Assembly (NCBI GenBank): GCA_017305635.1
Contig: JAFKKF010000008.1
Span: 62,001 to 126,000 of the forward strand
DNA from: Hyphomicrobiales bacterium
GTDB taxonomy: Bacteria > Pseudomonadota > Alphaproteobacteria > Rhizobiales > Kaistiaceae
Length of the DNA stretch: 64,000 nucleotides
Reading direction: 5' to 3'
Shown here: positions 35,584 to 42,884 of the stretch, one piece after another
Position numbering within the stretch: the stretch's first letter is position 1
Layout: every line of letters starts with the position of its first letter
Made by a program: the position numbers and the translations under genes
The notes under the pieces: generated by a model
What the model saw: only the letters and a program-made list of their open reading frames with translations
What the model was told of the DNA's origin: nothing
The model's database searches: none

Positions 35584-36594
35584 CTATTTCGCCTGCATCG
35601 GGTCGTCGATCTTGATCGCGCCGCTGACGATCTGGTCGCGCAGTTCCTTCACCTTGGCGATGGCGTCCGGATAGTCGGCGATGGTGCACTTGGAATCCTT
35701 GACGTTGTCACCAAGGCCGGTGAGCGCCATGCCGCCCTCCTTGAGGCCGAGCGCCGTGATCGGCGCCTGCTTGCCCTCCCAGATGCCCTTGACCGCGAGC
35801 TCGACGGCGACGTCGGTCTTCTTCTCGAGGTTGTCCATGACGTAGCCCGGTGCCTGCAGGCACTGGTTGACGTCGACGCCGAAGGCATAGGCGCCGTCGG
35901 CATCCTCCATCGCCTTGAAGATGCCGCCGTTGGAGCCGGCGCCGGCGGCGAGCACGCGGTCGACGCCGTCCGCCACCATCGAGGCGGCGCGCTGCTGGCC
36001 GCGCGCCGGATCGGAGAAGGGATTGTTGCCGCCGACCCAGAGCGACGGCGAGATGGTGATGTCCGCCTTGACGTGCTTCGCCCCCTCGATGAAGCCGTCG
36101 GTGTAGCGGTGGAGGAAGGGGATATCGAGCGCGCCGATGGCGCCGACCTTGCCGGTCTTGGAGGTGAGTGCCGCCTCGGCGCCGGCAAGGAAGCTCGCCT
36201 CGTATTCGCGGAAGACCGAGCAGAAGATGTTCGGCTTCATCTTGTCGAAGGGGCATGAATCGATCTGCAGGAACTTGACGTCCGGGTGAGCCTCGGCGAC
36301 CTCGGGCAGCATGTCGTTGAACTCGAAGCCGATGACCACGACGACCTTGGCGTCCTTCGCCGCCGCCTCGAGGTTCTGCCGCTGCGTCGTCGGATCGTTG
36401 CTCTCGAAGGTCTTGGCTTCCGCGCCGAGCTCGGCCGCGACCTTCTCGGTGCCCACCTTGCCGAGCTTCAGGAAGTCGTTCACGCCGAGCGGATTGGGCG
36501 AGACATAGACGATGAGCGGCTTGTCGGCGGCGGCAGCCCCGGTCGCCAGCATCCCCGCGAGAACAAGTCCCGATACAACCCCCGCACGTATCAT
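35584..36594 (-). CDS. BMP-family nucleoside-binding protein
   Basis: A 336-residue periplasmic protein with a signal peptide (MIRAGVVSGLVLAGML, ATGAAAAD). Segments typical of the BMP/PnrA family are VVVVIGFEFNDMLPEVAEAHPD, YEASFLAGAEAAL, VGAIGALDIPFLHRYTDGF and YAFGVDVNQ. The family binds purine nucleosides. The nucleoside hydrolase and complete importer genes downstream agree. GGAG lies eight bases before the ATG at 36594. It is the first gene of the operon, separated by 76 bases from the divergent SDR gene. Confidence 0.92.
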   Translation of the reverse strand: MIRAGVVSGLVLAGMLATGAAAADKPLIVYVSPNPLGVNDFLKLGKVGTEKVAAELGAEAKTFESNDPTTQRQNLEAAAKDAKVVVVIGFEFNDMLPEVAEAHPDVKFLQIDSCPFDKMKPNIFCSVFREYEASFLAGAEAALTSKTGKVGAIGALDIPFLHRYTDGFIEGAKHVKADITISPSLWVGGNNPFSDPARGQQRAASMVADGVDRVLAAGAGSNGGIFKAMEDADGAYAFGVDVNQCLQAPGYVMDNLEKKTDVAVELAVKGIWEGKQAPITALGLKEGGMALTGLGDNVKDSKCTIADYPDAIAKVKELRDQIVSGAIKIDDPMQAK

Positions 36595-36670
36595 CTTCCT
36601 GCTCCGATCCTGATCGAAAAACCGCTGGCCTCGCCTTGCGCCGGGCCTCACGTTGGCCAGAATATCCTGC

Positions 36671-37501
36671 ATGTCCAAATACTCAACGACCGACAACGTC
36701 CGCCCGCTTCCGGTCCGCTCGCCCGACGTGTTTCCCGTCCATCGCGGGAAGGGGATCATCGTCACCGGCGCTGCCGGCGGCATCGGGCGCGCGATCGCCG
36801 AACTCCTGCTGGCAGAGGGCGCAACCGTCATCGTCGCCGACCTGAGGGAGGACGCGGTCGCCGCCACGGTGAAGTCGCTTGGCGGGAAGAGCCATGGCGT
36901 CGCCATGGACGTCGGGTCGCAGGAATCGATCGCCGCCGGGATCGCTGCGAGCGAAGCGGCGCTCGGCCGCATCGACGGGCTCGTCAATTGCGCGGCGATC
37001 GTCCGTCACGCCGACCCGCTGGAGATTTCCTGGGACGACTGGCGGCGCCAGTTCGAGATCAACCTCTTCGGTGCCTACGAGGCGGCTCGCCTTGTTGCGA
37101 AGCACATGATCGCGACCGGCACGCGCGGCGCGATCGTCTCCATCGCTTCCGAGGCCGGGAAGAAGGGCCACAAGGAATCGCTCGCCTACAGCGCCAGCAA
37201 GGCGGGCATCATCAGCATGACCCGCATCCTTTCCGAAGCACTCGCCGCCCATGACATCAACGTGAATTGCGTCTGCCCTGGCGGTGTGGCGACGCCGATG
37301 CTGCGCGAGGTCTCGGTCGCCTATTCCGGCGTGACGTCGGAACCGCCGGAGGCGATCTTCGACAAGATGACCAGCCAGCAGCTGGTCCGCCACCTGCAGC
37401 CGATCGAGGTGGCGCGGGTGGTTTCCTTCCTTCTCGGCGACGCGGCCATGCTGGTGCGCGGGCAGGCGGTGAACGCCGATGCCGGCGAGACGCCCTACTG
37501 A
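36671..37501 (+). CDS. Short-chain dehydrogenase/reductase, divergent from the nucleoside operon
   Basis: A 276-residue classical SDR starting at the ATG at 36671. It has about 30 extra N-terminal residues before the TGAAGGIG coenzyme motif. The structural motif NNAG is replaced by NCAA (GLVNCAAIV). The catalytic Ser is in SIASEAG and the YxxxK pair in YSASKAG, with CPGGVATPM near the C-terminus. It is thus a complete FabG/glucose-dehydrogenase-like oxidoreductase with a slightly atypical NNAG region. Substrate unknown. Divergence from the nucleoside operon hints at co-regulation, but no shared operator is obvious in the 76-base gap. Confidence 0.85.
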   Translation: MSKYSTTDNVRPLPVRSPDVFPVHRGKGIIVTGAAGGIGRAIAELLLAEGATVIVADLREDAVAATVKSLGGKSHGVAMDVGSQESIAAGIAASEAALGRIDGLVNCAAIVRHADPLEISWDDWRRQFEINLFGAYEAARLVAKHMIATGTRGAIVSIASEAGKKGHKESLAYSASKAGIISMTRILSEALAAHDINVNCVCPGGVATPMLREVSVAYSGVTSEPPEAIFDKMTSQQLVRHLQPIEVARVVSFLLGDAAMLVRGQAVNADAGETPY

Positions 37502-37704
37502 GGGGCGTCGGCATCGCGGCATCGTTCGGGCAGCGGGCGAAGGCCGCCTGGGCGGGTTGACGCAGGAACTCACTGCGTTAGGAACAGACTCTGGGGGCCG
37601 CGTGAATCAGGCGAGCGCTTTGCGCCGGCCACAGCCCCTCTTCGAGCGCGGTGAGCAAAGCCGCGGAAGCGCCGAAAATGGCGGACTGAAGAAGACGGGT
37701 TGCG
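37502..37704. other. Intergenic region before the glycan-like island
   Basis: These 203 bases contain no convincing gene. A short ACGCA/TGCGT inverted repeat lies near 37560-37580. The composition shifts from the GC-rich pattern on the left toward the softer composition of the next gene. Confidence 0.4.
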
Positions 37705-38316
37705 ATGATCATCGGGCCGGATTTTGTTTGGCTGCATCTGCCGAAGGCAGCGGGGACGGAAACGGAGGCGGTGCTTCGCGGGGCGGCGGGGAACGACAAG
37801 CGGATAGCCTTCGATCCGATCGATCTGGACAACGTGATCTGGCATCACTCCATCCGCGAGCGCATGGACTATGACCCGCGCTTCCGCCCGGCCGGCAGGC
37901 GCATCTTATGCAACCTGAGGCGGTTGCCCTTCTGGGTAATCAGCTGGACCGAGTTCTGCTACCGCCTCTTTCCGCATAATAAACCGACGCGGGAGATGTT
38001 TGTCGCCGGCCGGCTGTTCGAATGGGACGGTTCCATTTCGGTGCCTGACGACTATGCCAGGAAGTATAACACCCCCGAGGTCGATACCTGGATACGATCC
38101 GAGTTCCTTGCCAAGGATCTGGCTCGTGAATTCGCGGGATGGTTCGGCTGGCGCCGCAGTCCGAAGGATTTCATGGCGCAGAGAAACAAGGGTACTGCCA
38201 TCCGGTTCGACATTGGATTTTATTTTACGCCGGCAGAATTGAAGGATCTCTATCGGAGGAATCCTCTTTGGTCGGCCCTCGAAGAAAGCGTATATGGTGA
38301 CCTGATCGAGCTATAA
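37705..38316 (+). CDS. Putative sulfotransferase-like protein
   Basis: A 203-residue protein. The N-terminus WLHLPKAAGTETE resembles the PAPS 5'-phosphosulfate loop of sulfotransferases (PKxGxT near residue 14). The remainder is short for that family, and a clear 3'-phosphate-binding motif is not visible, so this is a tentative call. The gene is noticeably less GC-rich than its neighbours and is rich in Trp, Tyr and Arg. It precedes a family 2 glycosyltransferase and a methyltransferase, which would fit modification of a surface glycan. It could equally be an uncharacterised protein that only shares the loop. Confidence 0.5.
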   Translation: MIIGPDFVWLHLPKAAGTETEAVLRGAAGNDKRIAFDPIDLDNVIWHHSIRERMDYDPRFRPAGRRILCNLRRLPFWVISWTEFCYRLFPHNKPTREMFVAGRLFEWDGSISVPDDYARKYNTPEVDTWIRSEFLAKDLAREFAGWFGWRRSPKDFMAQRNKGTAIRFDIGFYFTPAELKDLYRRNPLWSALEESVYGDLIEL

Positions 38317-38368
38317 AGCTTCGCGACCCGGACGGTACGGAAACTGTCGGTTCGCGTGCATGCAACTG

Positions 38369-38396
38369 TTGCGCTAGTGTCGCTTGACGCTAGGAT
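38369..38396 (+). promoter_or_regulatory. Candidate sigma70-type promoter for the glycosyltransferase gene
   Basis: TTGCGC (38369-38374) and TAGGAT (38391-38396) are separated by 16 bases. They lie about 36 bases before the GTG start and after the preceding stop. The match is moderate. Confidence 0.3.
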
Positions 38397-38431
38397 GATT
38401 TCCAAGGCGAGGGGGAATCTAGAGCCTTGGA

Positions 38432-39469
38432 GTGGCGGGATTGGATAGTGAAATCGAGACGGAACGCCCCGAGGCACCTCGGACGCCGCGGCTGACGATT
38501 GCTGCGATAATCCCCCTGTACAATGGAGAGGCATTCATCGGGGAAGCGCTCGACAGCGTTCTCGCACAGACCCTTCCGCCGGACGAGATCATCGTGGTCG
38601 ACGACGGCTCCAAGGATCGCGGCCCGGAAATTGTCCGCGAATATGCCGGGAAACATTCCTCGATACGGCTGCTCCAGAAGCCCAATGGCGGCCAGTCCTC
38701 GGCCCGTAACCTGGGCATCCGCGAGAGCAACAGCGACCTGATCGCCTTCCTCGACCAGGACGATGCCTGGCATAAGCGGCACCTCAGCGTTCTCCTGGAG
38801 CCGTTCGTGACGCCGGGCTACGATCGTCCCGGCCTCTCCTACGGCAATCTCGACCAGGTCGACCGGGACGGCCGCACGGTCACCCTGTCGGTTCTCGACG
38901 GGGTTCCGTCCCCTCACCCGAAGACCTCGCGCTTCGCGTGCCTGTCGCAGGACATGTTCATCCTGCCATCGGCGTCGCTCGCCTCGCGCGAGGCCATCGT
39001 CGAGGCCGGCTATTTCGATGAGGAACTGTCGGGCTACGAGGACGACGACCTGTTCTCGCGGATGTTCACGCGCGGCTACCAGCTGGTCTTCATCAATCGG
39101 CCGGTCACCCGGTGGCGCATCTATCCGAGCTCGAGCTCGTTCAGCCGCCGGATGGCCAAGTCCCGCATGACCTATTTCAACAAGCTGGTCGCCACCTATC
39201 CCGACGAGCCCGAGATAGGGAACTATTGGGTCCGCGACGTCATCGCACCCCGCTTCCTCGGCAATCTCGTCATCGAGTTCATGCGATTTCAGGGGCTCGG
39301 TGCCGCCGGCGGCATCAACCAGACCCTGGCCGACATCGGGCACGTGAAATCTTTTCTCCGCCGCAGGAAGCGCCGCAAGGTCTCCATGCTGCTCCCGGCG
39401 GCCAGCGCCATGACCTCCTTGGGCATGACCGGGCTGGCAAGGTCCATGCTCAGGCGGATGCTGAAATAG
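38432..39469 (+). CDS. Family 2 glycosyltransferase
   Basis: A 345-residue GT-A enzyme. The N-terminal domain begins with IAAIIPLYNGEAFIGEALDS, then EIIVVDDGSKD, QSSARNLGI and the metal-binding FLDQDDAWH, in the canonical order. The C-terminal third is basic, with RRRKRRK near residue 310, and no clear membrane helix. It should transfer a sugar from a nucleotide donor to a glycan or lipid-linked acceptor. The start is GTG at 38432; no in-frame ATG precedes the domain. It is convergent with the methyltransferase, 15 bases apart. Confidence 0.9.
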   Translation: MAGLDSEIETERPEAPRTPRLTIAAIIPLYNGEAFIGEALDSVLAQTLPPDEIIVVDDGSKDRGPEIVREYAGKHSSIRLLQKPNGGQSSARNLGIRESNSDLIAFLDQDDAWHKRHLSVLLEPFVTPGYDRPGLSYGNLDQVDRDGRTVTLSVLDGVPSPHPKTSRFACLSQDMFILPSASLASREAIVEAGYFDEELSGYEDDDLFSRMFTRGYQLVFINRPVTRWRIYPSSSSFSRRMAKSRMTYFNKLVATYPDEPEIGNYWVRDVIAPRFLGNLVIEFMRFQGLGAAGGINQTLADIGHVKSFLRRRKRRKVSMLLPAASAMTSLGMTGLARSMLRRMLK

Positions 39470-39483
39470 CCGGTCCGTCCGGC

Positions 39484-40320
39484 CTAGCGGACGACCGCCA
39501 GCTGTTCCCGCAGCGAGGCGGAGAGCAGCGCCAGCCTGTCGACGCCGGTCACGGTGAATGCCGGCATCAGGAAGCAGAAGAACTCGAAATTGGAGGTGGC
39601 GAGGAACGCTTTCTCGCGCCATGCCGGGAAGCCCGCCGCGGCGAGATCGGCCAGCATCAGGCGGAAGCTCGACGGCACGAAGCGCCACACGTGGACGTCG
39701 ATGTAGCGGTCGCTTTCGACGGCCTGCCGCAATCCGTGGACCGCCCAGGTGGTGTCGCCATCGAGCTGGACGGGGTCGCGCGAGCCGAGCGGCCAGGCGA
39801 TGCGGCCCTCCGAGGAGGCACGGTAGGCGGCGTTGTCGAACACCGCGCCGGGGGAGGGCCTGGTGGCCTTCCTCAGATGCGCGTCGATGACCTGCCCGGC
39901 CGTCGAGACCGGCTGATAGAAATCGAAGCATGCGCGCTTGTCGGGCACCGCCAGGGCAAGGACCCCCGTCGGCTTGAGGAGCGCGTGGCAGCTCTCGAGG
40001 AAGCCCGCCAGGTCGGGCAGGTGCTCGATGACGTGGGACGCGATGACGTAGTCGTAGCGTCCGGGCTCGAACACCTCGACCAGCGGCCGGCCGTCGAGGA
40101 TGTGGTCCACCTCCTCGATGCGCCCGATATCGACGCCCGGAGCGCCGCGGTACTTCTCGCGGAGCTGTTCCGCGTTCGCATGGTCGGCCGTCTCGACCCG
40201 GAAGCCCGCCGATTTCGGAACGATCGGGCTATAGCCCGGCCCGATCTCGAGCCCGATCCCGCCGAGATCGATCTGGTTGATGAAGAGCTGCTGCCGCGCG
40301 TCGAATTGGGGATTGGTCAC
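39484..40320 (-). CDS. Class I SAM-dependent methyltransferase of the glycan-like island
   Basis: A methyltransferase of about 278 residues with motif I GLEIGPGYSPIV, a RYDYVIASHVIEHLPDLAGF region and LLKPTGVLALAVPDKRAC. The LEIGPGYSP form with an N-terminal FINQIDL resembles methyltransferases next to polysaccharide genes in alphaproteobacteria. The start is uncertain. I favour the GTG at 40320, just before NPQFDARQQ; an in-frame TTG at 40386 would add 22 residues but is crowded by its ribosome site. The substrate is unknown. Confidence 0.8.
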   Translation of the reverse strand: MTNPQFDARQQLFINQIDLGGIGLEIGPGYSPIVPKSAGFRVETADHANAEQLREKYRGAPGVDIGRIEEVDHILDGRPLVEVFEPGRYDYVIASHVIEHLPDLAGFLESCHALLKPTGVLALAVPDKRACFDFYQPVSTAGQVIDAHLRKATRPSPGAVFDNAAYRASSEGRIAWPLGSRDPVQLDGDTTWAVHGLRQAVESDRYIDVHVWRFVPSSFRLMLADLAAAGFPAWREKAFLATSNFEFFCFLMPAFTVTGVDRLALLSASLREQLAVVR

Positions 40321-40423
40321 GAAATACCTGGCCCTCCGGAGATCATCCTGTCGTGCGACTGTGGCAGAAAGCGGCCGGCAGCTCAAACCTCCGACCGAGC
40401 CGCGGGGGAGTTCGCGGGGGGCT

Positions 40424-41890
40424 TCAGTCGCGGCGGATCAGCATGGGGCCCATGTCGCGCGGCCGGGTGGTCCGCGGCAGAGCGGCGGGCGAGAGCGGGC
40501 AGCAGCCGGGCGTGTCCACCTCGATCGCCGAGGCCATGACCGGCCCATAGGCATCGCGCCAGGCGACGGCGCCCTTGACCACGATGATCGAAGCGGTACG
40601 GGGATCGATTCCGTTGCCGGTCAGCTGCTCGATATGGAAGGGTGGGACGGCCGTCGACGTGACCAGCACGGTGATCGCCGGATCGATCTCGAGGACGGCG
40701 GAGGGGCCCATGGAGAAGGCCTGGCCGGTCATCCAGGTGCCGTTGGTGCGATACCGCCCGTCGCCAAGGCGCATCACGCGGGCCCGCACGGGGAGCGGCG
40801 GCCCATGCAGCATGTCGCTCTTTCCGCCGAGCATCAGGTCGACCGAGGCACCGGGGCCGGCGGCGGCTGCCGCAACGGCCGCTTCGGCGTCGGCGATGAT
40901 CGCGACGGCGCCTCGCGCGCCCTGCCGGACCAGCTCGGAAAGGATGGCGGTGCCGTCGCCGGGGCTGCCGCCGCCGACATTGTCGGCAAGGTCGGCGAGA
41001 ACGACCGGCTTCTCCTCGCGCAGGAGCGCCTCGCGCACGGCGGCATCGGCCTTCGGACGCACGAGACGGAAGCCGGGAAGGTGCGCCTCGACATCGGCGC
41101 GCACGGCAGCGACGCAGTCGAGCGCCCGATCGGCACGGTCCGCCTGCGCGACCGCCAGAATCGTGAAGCCGCACCGCTCGACGTCGCTGTAGGGAAAGCC
41201 GGGCAGCAGGCTGATGCGCTCGATGCCGGCCGCGGCGGCGAGCGACTCGGCGCGCGCGAGGATGCCTTTCATGGGCTCGCTGCCGGTGCCTTGCGCCATG
41301 GGTGAGGTCAGCTCGCCGATCTTCGAATAGGCCATGGCAAAGCGCTCGCCGCCGGTCGCGCGCCGCATGAGCTGGGCGAGCTCGCGTCCGCACGCGGCCA
41401 TGTCGACATGCGGATAGGTGCGGTAGCCGATGACGGCATCGCAGAGCCGGCAGGCTTCGAGCGACACATTGGCGTGCAGGTCGAGGACCGCCATTACCGG
41501 GATTGCGGGAAAGCGGCGCCGGATGGCTGCGAGCGTCGCCGCCTCCATGTCCGCGATCCCTTCGCAGGTCATCGCACCGTGGAGATTGACAAGGATCCCG
41601 TCGAGGCGCGGCGCGCCGGCGAGCGATTCCTCGAGCCTGGCGAGCAGGATATTCGCGGTCGGCGCATCCGGCGGTGCCGCCGGCCATGCCCCGGCGGAGA
41701 AGAGGGGAATCGCCTCGGCCTCGCCAAGGCCCTCGAGAAATCCGCCGATCACCGAGCCCTTGCCGCGGTGATGGGCGAGGATAGCGTCCCCGGCGAGCAG
41801 CTCGAAGGCCTCGAAATCGGCGAGGCGTGTTGCGCGGGACGAGTAGCTGTTGGTCTCCTGCCACATGCCGACAATTCCAATGACAGGCAT
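40424..41890 (-). CDS. M81-family metallopeptidase (microcystinase MlrC-like)
   Basis: A 488-residue protein with the two-part MlrC architecture. The N-terminal M81 domain begins IVGMWQETNSYSS and contains LVNLHGAMTCEGIAD, VLDLHANVS and GYRTYPHVDM, which supply the predicted zinc ligands. The C-terminal MlrC_C domain has VLADLADNVGGGSPGDGT and MLGGKSD. The ATG at 41890 has GGAAGGAA eight bases upstream; an ATG six bases earlier is too close. Despite the name, relatives are widespread in bacteria with no microcystin link and often act on small peptides or amides. No transporter is attached, so the substrate is open. Confidence 0.88.
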   Translation of the reverse strand: MPVIGIVGMWQETNSYSSRATRLADFEAFELLAGDAILAHHRGKGSVIGGFLEGLGEAEAIPLFSAGAWPAAPPDAPTANILLARLEESLAGAPRLDGILVNLHGAMTCEGIADMEAATLAAIRRRFPAIPVMAVLDLHANVSLEACRLCDAVIGYRTYPHVDMAACGRELAQLMRRATGGERFAMAYSKIGELTSPMAQGTGSEPMKGILARAESLAAAAGIERISLLPGFPYSDVERCGFTILAVAQADRADRALDCVAAVRADVEAHLPGFRLVRPKADAAVREALLREEKPVVLADLADNVGGGSPGDGTAILSELVRQGARGAVAIIADAEAAVAAAAAGPGASVDLMLGGKSDMLHGPPLPVRARVMRLGDGRYRTNGTWMTGQAFSMGPSAVLEIDPAITVLVTSTAVPPFHIEQLTGNGIDPRTASIIVVKGAVAWRDAYGPVMASAIEVDTPGCCPLSPAALPRTTRPRDMGPMLIRRD

Positions 41891-42009
41891 GCGCATTCCT
41901 TCCGCTGGCCGATCGCGCAGTCTAGCAACCTCCATGCGCCGCGCCCAAGGCGATGCCGATCCGGCCCTGCTCGATCCGGGCAAGGCGGATGCCGGTGGAG
42001 GCGCGGGCT

Positions 42010-42771
42010 CTAGCCGTCGTCCCCGTCGATCAGCGGATCGGGGCGGCACTTCTCGGACAGCCGGACCGCGTCCCGGATCAGGATCGTGTCGCCGCGGACC
42101 TCGATTCCGGCCGCTTCGAGAGCTGCCAAGGCGCGCGAGAACGATTCGCGCGTGATGCCGAGCTCCGACGCGATCAGGTGCTTCCCATAGGGGAGCTTGG
42201 CCCGGTCGGGCGTTCCCTGCCGTTGCGACAGAGCGAGGATGTAGCAGCCGACGCGCTCGGTCGACGCCCTCAGCTTCAGGTTCTTGACCTGGCGCACCAT
42301 GCGCCGGAACTGGTGGGCGAGGCTTCCGATCACCGCCTGGGCGAGCGTCGGATCGGCGGCGACGGCGTCGCGGAAGCGTGCGGCCGGGATCATCAGGAGC
42401 CGCGAGCGCTCGGGCACCCGCGCCTGCATCAGGTAGGGCGCGCCGGTCACCACGGCCGCGGGGATGATCAGGTCGGGCGCGCGCACGACCTCGATCAGGA
42501 CTTCCCGCCTTGCCGACGAAGCGCCGAAGAGCTGGACCGAACCGGCGAGCACGATGAGCTGGAAGGTCGGCGCCCCGCCTTGCTCGAAGAGCACCGTGCC
42601 GCGGGCGACGCCGTGCTGGACGGCATCCGCCAGCAAACCGTCGCGCATCGCGGGCGACAGGTTGCGGAAGATCGGCAGCTGATCCGGTTCTGTGACCGGG
42701 TTTTCAATCTGATCGAGCAAGCGGCTGGTTCCGGCTCTGCAGGTGACGTGGGCGGGCAAGTACCGTGACAA
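42010..42771 (-). CDS. narR: Crp/Fnr-family regulator, NarR-like, divergent from the nar operon
   Basis: About 253 residues: an N-terminal cNMP-type beta-roll (FEQGGAPTFQLIVLAGSVQLF), a long dimer helix and a C-terminal helix-turn-helix, ASELGITRESFSRAL. The recognition helix has the E-x-x-S-R pattern (Glu209, Ser212, Arg213) used by FNR-type proteins to read TTGAT. The N-terminal four-cysteine cluster of oxygen-sensing FNR is absent. This combination, divergent from narK-narGHJI, is like NarR of Paracoccus, a nitrate/nitrite-responsive activator; DNR/NnrR-type is an alternative. The start is not firm (TTG at 42771 or a later codon). A perfect FNR-type box lies just upstream. Confidence 0.75.
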   Translation of the reverse strand: MSRYLPAHVTCRAGTSRLLDQIENPVTEPDQLPIFRNLSPAMRDGLLADAVQHGVARGTVLFEQGGAPTFQLIVLAGSVQLFGASSARREVLIEVVRAPDLIIPAAVVTGAPYLMQARVPERSRLLMIPAARFRDAVAADPTLAQAVIGSLAHQFRRMVRQVKNLKLRASTERVGCYILALSQRQGTPDRAKLPYGKHLIASELGITRESFSRALAALEAAGIEVRGDTILIRDAVRLSEKCRPDPLIDGDDG

Positions 42772-42786
42772 TTATCACGCGTCGCA

Positions 42787-42800
42787 TTGATTTGGATCAA
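42787..42800. promoter_or_regulatory. FNR/NarR-type box upstream of narK
   Basis: TTGATTTGGATCAA is a perfect match to the FNR-family consensus TTGAT-N4-ATCAA. It lies in the 113-base divergent region, 85 bases before the narK start and 16 bases before the regulator's TTG start. It would give anaerobic and/or nitrate-dependent activation of the nar operon and possible autoregulation. Confidence 0.85.
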
Positions 42801-42884
42801 TACCGCCTGCCTCCCTCTCTGCGAACCTGAAGCGGTTGAAGGCCGTCTCGCCAAACGAGCGAGGGCCGCCGTCGGAGGATGGCA

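Noticed and set aside
42010-42771. Oxygen-sensing FNR
   Set aside because: The N-terminal cluster of cysteines needed for the [4Fe-4S] centre is missing; only scattered cysteines occur.
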